Made by a program: the position numbers and the translations under genes. This document shows, in pieces, positions 50,703 through 63,776 of a stretch of 64,000 nt of DNA. The stretch lies in the NCBI GenBank assembly GCA_017871115.1, contig JAFCIZ010000004.1, positions 534,501 to 598,500 on the forward strand, written 5' to 3'. Source of the DNA: Cunninghamella blakesleeana. Lineage: Eukaryota; Mucoromycota; Mucoromycetes; Mucorales; Cunninghamellaceae. The notes beneath the pieces are model-generated. The model was given only the letters and a program-made list of their open reading frames with translations. It had not been told where the DNA came from and did no database searches. Every line of letters begins with the position of its first letter. Position 1 is the stretch's first letter.

Positions 50703-53261
50703 ATGCTTTCATATTTAAGGCTAGGCTATAGTCGACCTAATCAATTAATATTCCAAAACAAAAACATATCAAAAAGCTATTTCGGTTCAAAATGGTCTTA
50801 TTCAACAAAAAATATTTATGAACAGCGGCAACAGTCATTATTTTTACAGCGACGTAGATATAATACAGAAAAAGAAAATAATAAAAAACCAGCCTCTTCA
50901 AAAGAAAATTGTGAAAATAAAAATAAGGATCAAGATCAGCCACCAATATTAAATATTCCTAAAGGGTTTGAAGGATTTTTTAAAAAAAGCAAATCAAAAA
51001 ATAAAAATGATCCTTCTTGGATAGATCAAGCAGCAGAACAACAACGTAAAAAGGTTAGTGATAGCATACCTAAACCACCTAAATCTTCTTTTACATCAAA
51101 CAATAATAAAAATGGAAATAATGGCAGTAGCAGTAACAACAACAGTGGTGGTAATAGTAATAAACCGCCAGAAATAAATAATCGATTATTATGGGGAACG
51201 GCTTTAGGTGCTTTAGCTTTATATAGTTTAACAGCATCACCTGAAAATTTACGTGAAGTTACTTGGCAAGCATTCAGAGTTCAATTATTAGATAAAGGGT
51301 TAGTGGATCATTTAGAAGTACTTAATAAAAATCGTGTCCGTGTATATTTAAGACCTGAAGCAACCAATTTAGGAGTTCAACCTGGGATGGTATTCTATTT
51401 CAGTATTGGCTCTGTGGAAGCCTTTGAACGTAGTATGGATCAAGCACAAAATAAGCTAGGTATTCCTCATGATGAACGCATTCCTATATCCTATCATGAT
51501 ACAATCAGTGTAGCGGGAATGTTACTACAATTTGCTCCTACTTTACTTTTAATTGGTGTCTTTTTATATTTGGCAAAACGTGGGGCAAGTGGACTCGGAG
51601 GTCCTGGGGGGCCTGGTGGGCCTGGCGGAATTTTTGGTATTGGGAAAAGTAAAGCAAGATTATTTAATAAGGAAACAGAAATTCGTGTAAAATTTAAAAA
51701 TGTTGCGGGGGCAGATGAAGCCAAAGAAGAAATCATGGAATTTGTTAAATTTTTAAAAAACCCTGCCGCTTATGAACGTTTGGGTGCCCAAATCCCCAAA
51801 GGTGCCATTCTGTCTGGTCCCCCTGGTACTGGTAAAACGCTATTAGCAAAAGCAACTGCTGGTGAAGCAAATGTTCCATTCCTAAGCGTCTCTGGATCAG
51901 AATTTGTAGAAATGTTTGTTGGTGTCGGTCCTTCTCGTGTACGCGATTTATTTGCAACAGCGAAAAAGAATGCACCTTGTATTATTTTTATTGATGAAAT
52001 TGATGCAATTGGAAAAGCAAGGGGAAAAGGAGGTCAATTTGGAGGAAACGATGAACGAGAAAGTACTTTAAATCAACTGTTGGTGGAAATGGATGGATTT
52101 AATTCTGATGACCACGTGGTAGTGCTAGCTGGTACCAATCGCCCTGACGTATTAGATCCTGCTTTATTACGTCCTGGGAGATTTGATAGACATATAGCTA
52201 TTGATCGTCCTGATATTGTTGGAAGAGCTCAAATATTTAAAGTTCATCTTAAACCAATTAAAACAAATGAAAATCTTGAAGAATTATCTAAAAAATTAGC
52301 AGCGTTAACACCTGGTTTTTCTGGTGCGGATATTCATAATGTATGCAATGAAGCAGCTTTAATCGCAGCAAGAAATAATAAAGATATGGTCACTAATGAA
52401 GATTTTGAAAAGGCAATAGAAAGAGTGATCGGTGGATTGGAAAAGAAAACAAGAGTTCTATCTCCATCTGAAAAAAAGACAGTTGCTTACCATGAAGCTG
52501 GTCATGCTGTGGTTGGTTGGCATCTACAATATGCCGATCCATTACTGAAAGTTTCTATTATTCCGCGAGGAGTAGCAGCACTTGGTTATGCACAATATTT
52601 ACCAAAGGATCAATATCTATACTCTGAAAATCAATTATTGGACAGAATGTGTATGGCTCTTGGAGGTCGTGTGGCTGAACAAATTTTCTTTAATTCCATT
52701 ACAACGGGGGCTCAAGATGATTTACAAAAGGTAACGAAAATGGCTTATGCACAAGTATCTACCTATGGTATGAATAGTAAAGTTGGCCCTTTATCTTTTT
52801 ATGATCCTCAACAAGAACAACAATTTCAAAAACCCTATAGTGACGAAACAGGTGCTTTAATCGACAATGAATCAAGGTTACTAGTTACAAATGCTTATAA
52901 TCGTACTGTAAAATTACTGAATGAAAAAAAAGATGAAGTTGAAAAAGTGGCAAAATTATTACTGGAAAAAGAAGTTATTACAAGAGAAGATATGGAGGAT
53001 CTTATTGGAAAACGTCCCTACCCTGATACTGATACAATATATGACGATTACGTTCGTAAAAAGGTAAAAATAAATATATAAAAATAAAAATGGTACAAAT
53101 AATACAATAGAAAAAACTGAAATTTTGACAATTCCAATAACATATATATATATCTATACATATATATTATTATTAAATAATAATAATAATAATACTATTA
53201 ATAGGTGATAGCTCCATCTGATAAAACTGACAAAAATGAAAATATAACAGAAAACCCATAA
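50703..53261 (+). CDS. AFG3: Mitochondrial m-AAA protease subunit (Afg3/Yta12, FtsH family)
   Basis: ATP-dependent metalloprotease of the mitochondrial inner membrane, matrix-facing; degrades and processes membrane proteins. One long exon 50703-53063 plus a tiny last exon 53205-53261 give 805 aa. The N-terminus is a basic presequence. Two transmembrane segments ([36 protein letters not shown]) flank the intermembrane FtsH-extracellular domain. AAA domain: Walker A GPPGTGKT at about residue 371, Walker [23 protein letters not shown], pore loop FVEMFVGVG. Zinc site HEAGH at about residue 597 within [15 protein letters not shown] Gly/Pro-rich linker ([11 protein letters not shown]) follows TM2 and is typical of m-AAA subunits. 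Afg3 versus Yta12 is not resolved. Confidence 0.95.
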
Positions 53262-53489
53262 AAAATAAAAATTATATAGTATATAGTGTAAAACATATTT
53301 GTTGTTTCAAGTTAGTCGATTAATAAAGAGTATTTTTTCAATAAAAATTGGCATAATAATAAAATTCAAGTATTTTTTTATAAAATTATATTTTTGATCA
53401 CCGCAATTTTTTTTTCCCTTCTCTTTCCTTTGCTATATTTTTTTTATATATTCATATATAATACATATTTTTATTTTTGTAAGATTAAA

Positions 53490-56400
53490 ATGGTTATGAC
53501 CTCACTTCATTCTAATTCTACCTCGAATAGTAACAATAATAACAATAACAATAACAATAATAATCATTCTTTATTAGTAAATCCTATGGGTAATTCAACA
53601 AACAATTATTCAGACATAAATGGACTACCTTCTACTATCAAAACAGAACATTTTTCATCCAATGATCTACAAAAAATCGTATCAACTTACTTTGAAAAGA
53701 AAGGATATTCAAAAGCAGATTTAAAATATTTAAAAGATGCCCAAGGAAATACAATATCTATGGAGCAGTTAGTAAATTATATTAAGACGAAATATGAAAA
53801 AAACAATAATACAATCTCACCTGCTCCAATATTACACCATCTACTCAATACTGACACTATGGAAGGTGATCTTATTGATCCTGACGCGTATACAACTGCA
53901 TACAAAAGATTAAGGGAATGGATAGCAAACGCTTTAGATATATATAAAGTAATATACTATGAATAATATATAAGTTAAAGAAAATAATAAGAAAAATTGA
54001 TATAAAACAGCATAAGGTATGCTAACTTTTTCTTTTATGTATGTACATTTTTTATGTATATTTTATCTAAAATTAGTCTGATCTTTCATTATTATTATAT
54101 CCCATATTTGTACATAGTTATCTTGATCTAGTCAATAAAAATCTTTTAGAGCAAGGTAATAAAACAACAAATGAAAAATAAAAATAAAAAAACATCAGCA
54201 CCAATACGAAAACGAAAAAGAATAAAAATCATATTAACGACTATTGTCTTTTTTTATATAAAATGATTTATTTTAGCAAAATATTTTATGAATAACTTTG
54301 CATCAGACTTTCATGAAACCAAATATAAAATAGATATTGAATTATTATCCAAAGTAACGACACAGCAATCCATCAATGAAAACACCATATCAAGAAAATA
54401 TAGAAATAATAAATACCATATACCAATATCGTCAATTTCATTTGATCTTTTTGCCAATTTTATTCAAGAAAATAATTGGGTTCATTTAATAAATATTGTC
54501 AAATATCATTTATCTGTACAATGTAAGTTTATATATAAAAAGTATCTGTATATAAACAAATACGAATACCTTTAATTATTTATTTCTGCATAACTTTTTA
54601 TTTAATATTTATCTTTTAGTCACACATGAGAAATCCGCTGGCGGATCAAATGGAAATCTAAGTGGTATCCCAGATGGTGTTGGTATATTAGAATCTGAAG
54701 AGGATGAATTAATGGATGATATAAAGCAAGAAAATGTAAGTAAAGAAAACCAATTATAGAAAACTATCAGAATTAGCAATGGCCTTGGCTAATGTAATTC
54801 ATATTACCATTTAAATGTATAATAATAATATTAACAAACAGGGCATAACAAAAACAGATGATTCCATATCACCAATAGAAAAATTGAAGGGTATAAAACA
54901 AGAATCGCTAACAGATGGAATGATGATGGATGATATATCAATGTCACCAATGTAAGCCTTTTTAATATATATATAATTACAAATACGATTAAATAAAGCA
55001 TGTATATATTTTAGAAACATATTAAAAAAAATCAATATTATAGTGTAGGGGTAGATATACAGGCTGAATTGGATACATTGAACGATTTAAGGCGACAAAT
55101 TTCTATGGGATCAGTAACGGTACCAAGCATTTGTGCTTACACTTTTCATAATACACGTGATAGGTATATCCATAGAGAGATATAATATAGACAAATATGT
55201 ATAATTTATATAATAATATATTAATCATATATTATCTTTAATATATCAATTATAGCTTAAATTGTATTACATTCTCAGAAGATTTAAGTCTCGTAGCCGG
55301 TGGTTTTTCAGAGTCTTTTATCAAAGTGTGGAGTCTAGAAGGGCAAAAACTTAAAAAACCAAACATATTTAAAGGTAATGTACATAGTAATAATAATAAA
55401 ATGAAAACACAAATATTCTTATAAAATAATTTTATTTATATTTATTTTATTTTTTTATGGGCAATAATTAGATCATAATAACAAAAATGAATCAGAAACT
55501 GACTATGTGAAACTTGTTGGGCATTCTGGACCAGTTTATGGTACAAGTTTTAATCATGATAATGAATATTTACTCTCATGCTCTCAAGATCAAACAGTAA
55601 GATTATGGAATATGAACAACTACGAAAATTCGGTAGTTTATAAAAACCATAATTATCCAGTATGGGACGTGGATTTTGGACCTTTTGGATTTTATTTTGC
55701 AACTGCTTCACATGATAAAACGGCTAGATTATGGACTTGTGATCACATATATCCTTTACGTATATTTGCTGGACACCTTTCAGACGTAGATGTAATATTA
55801 TAATAATCACAGTTACATATATATATAATATTAATAATTAATATCTTCATTTTTTAAATTTTATTATTACGGATATTAGGTAGTGAAGTTTCATCCAAAC
55901 TCTAAATATTTGGTAACGGGATCAAGTGATAAAACAGCAAGGTTATGGGATGTACAAAGAGGAACCTGCGTTCGTGTATTTACTGGTCATAATGGACCAA
56001 TTAGAACTGTAGCTATTTCTCCCAATGGTAGACTCATGGCGTCAGCAGGTAAAAATAAATAAATATATATATATATGCGTAAAATAAAATAAAATAATAA
56101 TAAAACTTTCTATTATATATATTAATATATTTAAATAGGTGATGATAAAACAATTAACTTATGGGATCTTGGATCTGGTAGACGATTAAAAACAATGACA
56201 GGACACTCAGATAATATATACTCAGTAGATTTCAGCGTCGATAGCCATACACTTATATCAGGTAGTGCGGATGGAACAGTAAGGGTTTGGGATGTCAATA
56301 AGGATACAGCATCTTCATCATCAAATTCAATATCAAGAGCAAATGAATTAAACATTAAAAGAATGAGAATGGAAGAAACAGCTAGAAAAGATAAAAAGGA

Positions 56401-56651
56401 TAAAAAAATAGATGATAAAAGAAACACAACTGGTATTTTAGAAAGGTAAATATAAATATGTATAAATACAAATATGTTGCTTTTTATAATTTTATATAAG
56501 TTTATATTATATTTGCTCATCTCTTTTAATGTATCATTTTATTATTAGCAATGATCAACTTGTAGCATTTCCAACAAAACAAACACCAATATACACGGTA
56601 AAATTTACAAATCGAAATCTATGTCTGGTAGCTGGAGTGTATAATCCATAA
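53490..56651 (+). CDS. TAF5: Transcription initiation factor TFIID subunit TAF5 (WD40)
   Basis: Shared TFIID/SAGA scaffold subunit in the nucleus. Exons 53490-53948, 54077-54155, 54277-54522, 54620-54735, 54842-54951, 55044-55163, 55256-55374, 55472-55791, 55880-56048, 56139-56445, 56549-56651; phases match; 715 aa. Asn-rich N-terminus, LisH-like segment (DLQKIVSTYFEKKGYSKADL), TAF5 NTD2 domain (LREWIANALDIYK, LLLYPIFVHSYLDLVNKNLL, FMNNFASDFHETKY), an acidic linker, then six WD40 repeats: VAGGFSESFIKVWSL, LVGHSGPVYGTSFNHDNEYL, KNHNYPVWDVDFGPFGFYFA, VVKFHPNSKYLVTGSSDKTA, FTGHNGPIRTVAISPNGR and MTGHSDNIYSVDFSVD. The HNYPVWDVDF motif is characteristic of TAF5. Confidence 0.95.
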
Positions 56652-56685
56652 ATGTATATAGCACAACGTTAAACCCTTTTTTTTC

Positions 56686-56717
<32 letters not shown>

Positions 56718-57382
56718 TATCCATTATTATTATTTATCACTTCATTAATATTTCAATGATATAATATTTAATCCTGATTTTATTATTTAAAAATGTATTA
56801 TGAAATAAATATTCATTTTTTACATGACAAAAAAATCTTCACATAGTATTATATTTTATTTTTCATTTTTATGCATAAAAAAAACGAATAATTTTATTCA
56901 AAAAGAGGTGAAAACATTTAAAAAAAAAGAAAGCAAAAAAAATTGAGATAAATATAGAATATCATTACAAGAAAAATACAAAAACAGAAATATGTCCGAA
57001 TATGGAAACATAGAAACTAAAGAAAAACACAATAGAATAAATAAATATATAATTAATGTATGTATATATATATTTGTATTATTTATTAGTTTCGGTCTAT
57101 AAAAAGTAAAAAGAGAGAGAAATTGCTAATTTAAAAAAAAAAAAACAAAAAACAAAAAAAAATGAATGGTACTAAGAATAGTATAGAATAGTATAGAATA
57201 GTATATGAAAATATGATAGGAAAAAATTACAAATAGATTTTTAAATTATTATATAAATAAATAAATAATTATATATATATATATATATATGCATACTTAT
57301 ATGAAATAATGATAAATAATACGTACGTAACAATTAAATTTGATTAATGATATTATCTAAATATTATATATATATATATATA
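56652..57382. other. Convergent intergenic region (TAF5 / Q-rich gene 3' ends)
   Basis: AT-rich 3' flanks with TA repeats at 56685-56710 and 57268-57290 and a small tandem repeat of AGAATAGTAT at 57176-57205. No gene seen. Confidence 0.5.
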
Positions 57383-59803
57383 TTAATTTCCCCAATAAGC
57401 ACTTTGAGGTCTCATGGTACTAGTTGGTCTACCCGTACTTTTACTTGGCGTCATGGCCGGAGAAGGGAGAAGATTACTTAAATTATTTGTTGAAGCCGAA
57501 GTTACTAAACCAGGAGTAGAATGAAGACCCATACTTTGTTGATACATTTGATTATGTATCCCAGGTGAACTTTCACTTCTAAACATTTGTGTTCTACGAC
57601 GTTGTTGTGATTGTGGTTGATTATTATTTATCATCATCATTGAACTTGGTGTTTGTGAACGATGAATATTATTATTGTTATTATCCAACATCATCATTGA
57701 ACTAGGTGTTTGTGAACGACGAATATTGTTATTGCTATTATCTAACATCATCATGGATTGACGAGATTGATGTTGTTGTTGAAGATAAAAATCATTTCTA
57801 GGTGTTGATCTACCAGCACGTTCTTTCACCACTTGTTGTTGTTGTTGGAAGCTGATATTATGAGTACCTTGTTCTTTTACTTGGCCTAACAACCCATCGA
57901 TTCTTGCTTTGGAAGGATCTATTTTTTTTTGTTTACGTTTCACTTTTGATTCCTTTTCTTGTTCTATTTGTAACATTAAATCCATAGCTGAAACACTTTT
58001 TACTTTTGATCGGCGACTATCTTGCTGCTGCTGTTCCATAGGCATCATCATCATTTGTTGTTGCTGTTGTTCCATGGGCATTATCATCATTTGTTGCTGT
58101 AACATTTGTTGTTGAGCAGCAGCTTGCCAAACAGCTTGCTGATATTGCATCTGCGCCATTTGTTGTTGTTGTAACATTTGAACTTGCTGTTGCTGCATAA
58201 AATACATCATATCCATTTCACCCAGTGTAGTACGGCGACCACGAGTAGGTGGAGGTATTTGGGAATTGTTATTATTATTAGTATTATTATTATTGTTACT
58301 ATCTGAATTAATAGAAGAAATTGCTGATGATGAGGGTTTTTGGGTATCTAAATAAGGTGCGGGTGGTGGTGATGTGGCTGTTGTATTTGGATCCATACCA
58401 ATAGAATCTACAGCGTTTAAAACAGTTTGTCTCCAATCCTCAATACCGTCTCCAGCTTCAATAGGTGATTGTAAAGTATTATTATTTGTTTCATTATCAA
58501 GATTGACATCAGCTGCGTATAATTTTTCCATGGCTCCAACAGATCGTGATCTTTTATGTACACTTGGCCCCCTTTCCAATTGTCTTAAAGTTGACATACG
58601 TCTTGCTCTTGTATGATCATCCATTTCTTCCTCCTCTTCATTTTGTTTCATTTTAATAGATGCACCAAGCGGTATTGACCATCCTTCTCTATTTGATTCT
58701 TTTTTACGCTCCATTGTTTCACTTGTTTCATTTTCATCTGCATTAGGTTAGACGATAAAAAAATGATTTAAGATTAATAAAAATTTATGCATTGATTACC
58801 TTCCCTTCCTCCCCCTTTATATTTTTATTTGTCTAAATATATACTATATGATAATTACTACCTTCACTATTAATATCATCATCATCATTATCTTGATCTT
58901 CTTCATCTTCACTTTCATCGTCGCTTGCGACTGGAACCGTTTTCTTTTTTTTTTCATTAAGATTATTTGTTGAAAGTGTTTGTGAATTAGAGGATAAAGG
59001 GTTATTATTGTTATTAATGTTATTTAGATTTGATGTAGATTGAGTTTTATATGGATTAGGTGTTGATGATTTTGGGTATATAACTTTAGATTCATCTTCA
59101 CTATCTTCTTCTTCTTCTTCTTCTTCATCATCATCATCATCATCATCATTATCATCATCGCTTGACACATATTGTACACGTTCTTTTCGTTGACGATTAT
59201 TTACAGGTGAAGCAGATTTATGCTTTTGTCTTTCTTCAATTGACTGTTGTTGTGAATGACCTAATATTTTAAATGATAACAGTAATGGAAAAAAAAATGA
59301 TATAGTTATCATTCATTATTTTTATCCGATTTTATAAATATGCCTTATAAAATAATACGTTTATAATAATTACCCAAAGGTACTGACTTATTTGAAGACG
59401 AAGAAGAAGGAGTACCGCTATTCAATACATAGCTACTAACAGGTCTTGCCATATGTTCTTGTTGTTGCTGCATAGGTGTTGAACTATTATGCCGTCTATT
59501 CATAGGAGGAGTTTGATCTAATAATTGTCTGCTTTGGCGGTGTTGACGATGATAGTCTTGTTGAGCATAAGTAGGTGGTCTTTGTTGTTGTTGTTGTTTA
59601 TGGTAGTGAGGATTTCCATGTTTTCTTCTTTGTTGTTGTTGGTGAGGATAAACTACAGAGTCTAACATTTCAGGACTGATATGAGATTGATGAAATATTA
59701 TACTTTTTGACCATGGTTCTTTTTCTTCCCCTGCATCGGGTGTTTTAATAGCTTTAGCTAAAGCTAAACGAGATAGACTAACAGTAATATTTTCGGTGGA
59801 CAT
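57383..59803 (-). CDS. Large intrinsically disordered Gln/Asn/Met-rich protein
   Basis: Coding order 59803-59374, 59260-58862, 58737-57383; 727 aa. I do not recognise the family. Composition: His/Gln-rich N-terminus with (Q)4-5 runs, an acidic block of Asp then Glu (about residues 175-195), Lys-rich piece, a second acidic block, a more ordered patch (ARRMSTLRQLERGPSVHK, SRSVGAMEKLYAADVNL, EDWRQTVLNAVDSIG), a long Gln/Met-rich tract (about 440-520) including MMIMPMEQQQQQ and MMMMPMEQQQQ, a charged helix (SAMDLMLQIEQEKESK), and a tail with tandem repeats of RRSQTPSSMMMLDN. Conserved-looking short islands within disorder suggest an RNA-binding, cytoskeletal or signalling adaptor; the conserved N-terminal patch LSRLALAKAIKTPDAGEE might be a docking motif. 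Function unknown. Confidence 0.75.
57611..57760 (-). repeat. Coding tandem repeat (SQTPSSMMM unit, about 18 codons)
   Basis: The coding strand reads SMMMLDNSNNNIRRSQTPS, then SMMMLDNNNNNIHRSQTPS, then SMMMINNNQPQ: two near-identical units of about 18-19 codons and a degenerate third. The plus-strand DNA copies (around 57640-57690 and 57690-57750) are also alike, so duplication is fairly recent. Confidence 0.8.
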
Positions 59804-61649
59804 AAATATTATAAAAAAAAAAAAGTGAAAAAGGAAAAGAAAGAGAGAGAGAAAAAAAAAAAAAAAAAAAAAAAAAGGGAATAAAAAATAATATATATAT
59901 TTTTTTTATATTAAAAAATCATTTCTAAATTTGAATTCCTCTTATTACTGATTTCTAAAAATATAACATAGCAGATGATTATTTACTTATTTATATACCA
60001 ATCGTAAACCATTTAACACTCCGTTGTTTTTACCAAAGTAGTACGAGAGGAGAAGTAATTAAAAAAGTATATATAATACAGATCAAGAGAAAAGGAGAAA
60101 TAGAAAAAGAAATATGTAAATATATATAAATATATCTTGATCATTTTTAAATAATAGAATGATGACTTTTTCTTATTCATAATCATATATTTTCTAAGTA
60201 AGAATTAATGAAAAATGAAAAAAGAATAGGCTTGTCTTTGTTAAAATGAATAATATTTATTTTGATTTCTGACTATGAATAAGTATTTTAAAAAAAGTTG
60301 ATCTTGATTGGTACCAATAGAGTTTTTTGAAAAATAATCAAGATAAACTTTATTCCTTTGAATTTGATAGTAATTGAGTGTTATATTTTTGCATTTCACT
60401 TTTCCAAAACCAAGCGTATTACCAGGGATCCATTCCATTTTTTTTTTTCCAATGCATTTAGATCTCTTTTTTCTGATCAACACTATTTGTTTTACATTCC
60501 AAACTGTTCGTAAAGATTTAACGAAACGTGATATTATTATTATCTTTGAATAAGGACTTTAGTATTAGTTGTATATATAGTGATAGAAGTTACATTTTTT
60601 TTTAATTTCTTTAATTTTTTTCATTAGTAATATATTCTAATAGACTACCTGTTGAAAATAATAATTTTAAACTCTGCAGTATTCTGGTTTAATCATCTTG
60701 AAGGGAATAACGGTGTTTTGATCATAAATATAATTTGCTTGTTCCATATTTAAGTGTGTAAAAAACTTTAGATAATTATAATTATTAAATCTATTCTGAA
60801 GTAATTATGGTTTAATGAAATTAATTTGTTAACAAGTGGGTTGAGATTAATATATTTAATATACTGTTACTTATGACAGGTCTCTTCATAGTAAATATAT
60901 TTGATTTGAATTCATGCAAAATAGAAGCCGACTTGCGCTGTATCTACTTGATCGTATTAATATTTTATCTATAGGTACTTTACTAAATCATTTTATGTGA
61001 GATTGATACTCGCAATGAGTGTTTCCAATAAATTATTATATGTTCTAAGACTAATGACTGACCAACCGCCCTCTACAAGAAAGCTAATAATTAGTAATAA
61101 AAAACAAAGATAGTTAAATTTGGCTGCCAAATTATCTTTAATTTGTACTTTCTCCCTCTCAATTTTGTACGTATGCTTATTATAGTTATTAAAATTATTA
61201 ACAATAAAAGTCTACCAAATTCGATATTTTCTACGATAATTTTATATTGTTTTATAATAAAATAACCATGTCTCTGGTAACTTTTATAGGTCGTGATAGT
61301 AACAATAATTGATTTACTAATGATCTTCATGAATTTATGAGCTTTGTTCGTTGATATAATAATAATAATCTTCCATGATAAATTTTGTTGATCACTTTAA
61401 TAGAATTTATATTTTATTAATATTAATATTAATATTAGACGGCCTTATTTTAATTAGCATAGATTGTTGCGATATATATATATAAAAGATAGGAAAAAAA
61501 ATTGAAGAAAGAGGAAAGAAAAATAATCAAATCACTCTAGGAAAAAAATGATTCGTTTTTAAATCCCGGTGTAATTTTTTTAAAGCTATTTTTGGGCGGT
61601 TTTTTTTCTACCTCTCTCTTCCCAGTTTAGTTTACTTATTTTTATTTAT
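59804..61649. other. Intergenic interval of about 1.85 kb upstream of PFA4
   Basis: Divergent upstream region. Long A run at 59849-59876. Frames at 60241-60483 (-) and 61091-61330 (-) lack recognisable features and are probably chance, although less AT-biased sequence between about 60290 and 61340 may be decayed coding or repeat sequence. Contains a 21-nt match (60878-60898) to 34192-34212. Confidence 0.4.
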
Positions 61650-61899
61650 ATGTTTGACACCGTCAATGGTAAGTACATCGTTATTGGTGTAAGTGGATTA
61701 ATTACTTTTCTTCTTATTACTGTACAATGGGGCGTGATATATCCAATTATTACTGAATGGACTTTTATGGAAAAAGTTAAACTACTTGGTCCTATAAATA
61801 TTGGTGCCTTTTTATTATCGTACAACTATTATTTAGCTATTGTAACTGATCCTGGAAAAGTTCCTGATGGCTGGGTAAATAAAGATAAAGATAAAAGGA

Positions 61900-61940
<41 letters not shown>

Positions 61941-62380
61941 TAATAACATTAAATAATGACAACATACTATATACACATTCTTTATTTATTTATATTTTTA
62001 AAAAAGGAACCACCTTATTCACTTATACATCAACTTGAACAAGTCCAAATAAATAACGGAGAAACTGGTCCACGTTATTGTCGTACTTGTGAAGCTTATA
62101 AACCACCTCGTAGTCACCATTGTCGTGTCTGTAAACGGTGTGTATTAAAAATGGATCACCATTGTCCTTGGATAAATAACTGTGTAGGCTATGGAAACTA
62201 TCCTCATTTTTTTCGTTTTGTATTCTTTGTTAACCTAACTTGTGGTTATGCCTTTGTCCTACTTATATGGAGACTTTATTTAATTCTTGATACCAACAAT
62301 ATAGTACGTGATATATATATATATATATATATGTACTAAAAAAAATATCAATTGCTTTATATTAAATTTATTTTTATTGA

Positions 62381-62420
<40 letters not shown>

Positions 62421-63432
62421 GATTAATTTGATACGTCCTGTCACAATATCCGAAATGGTTCTTTTGGTATTAGATTTTGTTGCCACATTTATAGTTGTTT
62501 TTTGTGTTGGTATATTGGGTATTTATCATACATACTGTCTTTTAAAAGGTCAAACTACTATTGAAGGCTCGGAAAGATCTAAAGTGAGACGGTTAATTAG
62601 AAAAAGAAAAATCATGCCGGTAATTAAATATTATAAACATAATAATAACGATTAACGTAATGTTAAAGAATTTTGATATATTGATATTATTTTTATCATT
62701 TATTTATTTTTATTCATATGGGAAAATATATAGGTGGAATTTCCTTTTGATCTAGGGATAAGAAAAAATATTACATCTGTTTTGGGATCCAATCCATTGC
62801 TATGGCTTTTACCTCAACCTGTGATTGGCGATGGCTTAACTTTTCCAATAAAACCAAATACTGGTAAATTAATATTAAAATTATATTTTTAAAAAAAATT
62901 ATATTTTTATTATAATCCATAGGCTAATATTAAACTTTTAAAAATATCTATAGACCCTCGGTTACCTTATTGCTGGCCACCACGCGATCCAGACGATTTA
63001 CGACCATCTATATTTGATATTCAGGAACAAAACAGACAACAGCAACAATATAGTCAACAAGCACCACCTCAATTAGTTCGTCGGGATTCTGAAGGTTATT
63101 TAGTAAGAGAAATATCTTACGAAGAACGTATGCAAATGTTGAATTATAATTACGATCATAATCATTATCAAGAACAAGAACAGCAAGAGCAATATATAGA
63201 AGAAGATTATTTATTAAATCACCTAGGGCATGAAACTGATTTATCCAATACTGAAGAAGAAAAACATAGAGTAGATGGATCAAATTATTTTTATGATTCA
63301 GGAAGTGAAACAGATCAAGATTATATAGAAGATGACGATGATGATTCATATTATGCGAATGGATATCAAGATCAAAATAATCATAGGTGGGAAGACTTCG
63401 AAGATGACCACTATAAAAACAATGCTTCATAA
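61650..63432 (+). CDS. PFA4: DHHC palmitoyltransferase, Pfa4/ZDHHC6 type
   Basis: Protein S-acyltransferase of the ER; yeast Pfa4 modifies amino-acid permease chaperones and chitin synthase. Exons 61650-61874, 62007-62303, 62422-62619, 62734-62863, 62954-63432 give 442 aa. Four transmembrane helices (two N-terminal; [38 protein letters not shown]). The cysteine-rich domain is complete: [39 protein letters not shown] with DHHC at about residues 125-128. TTxE-type motif at [10 protein letters not shown]. Pfa4-like C-terminus: [39 protein letters not shown]. The last 140 residues are acidic, Asp/Tyr/Gln-rich, longer than in yeast. Confidence 0.94.
61904..61937. repeat. (TA)n microsatellite in PFA4 intron 1
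   Basis: About 33 nt of TA dinucleotides in the first intron of the palmitoyltransferase gene. Confidence 0.85.
62383..62419. repeat. (ATT)n trinucleotide repeat in PFA4 intron 2
   Basis: About twelve TTA/ATT units immediately upstream of the acceptor of the intron ending at 62421. Confidence 0.85.
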
Positions 63433-63776
63433 CTATATATATATCTTTATATCTTTATATAAATTTATTTATATATATTATTTTTATTTTTTATCTTTTA
63501 TTTTTATTTTTTATCTTTTATTTTTATTTTTCATTGTATATTTTAAATTCATTCTACTTTTATATCTATATCATTATGCAATCACAATAAAACATTTGAA
63601 AATGTATAAATTTTTTAATTACATTTTTTTTTGGGCGCAGTTTAAATATCATTAACAAGAAATTTTTAATTTCTTCATTCCTTTTCTTCTGCCTTCTCTT
63701 TCTTTTTTTACATCTCATTACTTTCCTTTTTTATTATCATTTATTTTAATATTATTAATCGTTTGGTAACCTCATA
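63433..63776. other. Intergenic region between PFA4 and UBC7
   Basis: T-rich pyrimidine tracts and an imperfect tandem repeat of TTTTTATTTTTTATCTTTTA at 63480-63530. Likely PFA4 3' end and UBC7 promoter. Confidence 0.5.

Noticed and set aside
50737..51975. Minus-strand frames inside the m-AAA protease gene
   Set aside because: Antisense shadows of a long conserved exon.
57909..58616. Plus-strand Cys/Ile-rich frames opposite the Gln-rich gene
   Set aside because: Reverse complement of CAA/ATG-rich repeats produces apparent Cys runs; not real cysteine-rich proteins.
60241..61330. Two minus-strand frames (80 and 79 aa)
   Set aside because: No motif, no plausible splice partners; possibly decayed sequence but not supportable as genes.
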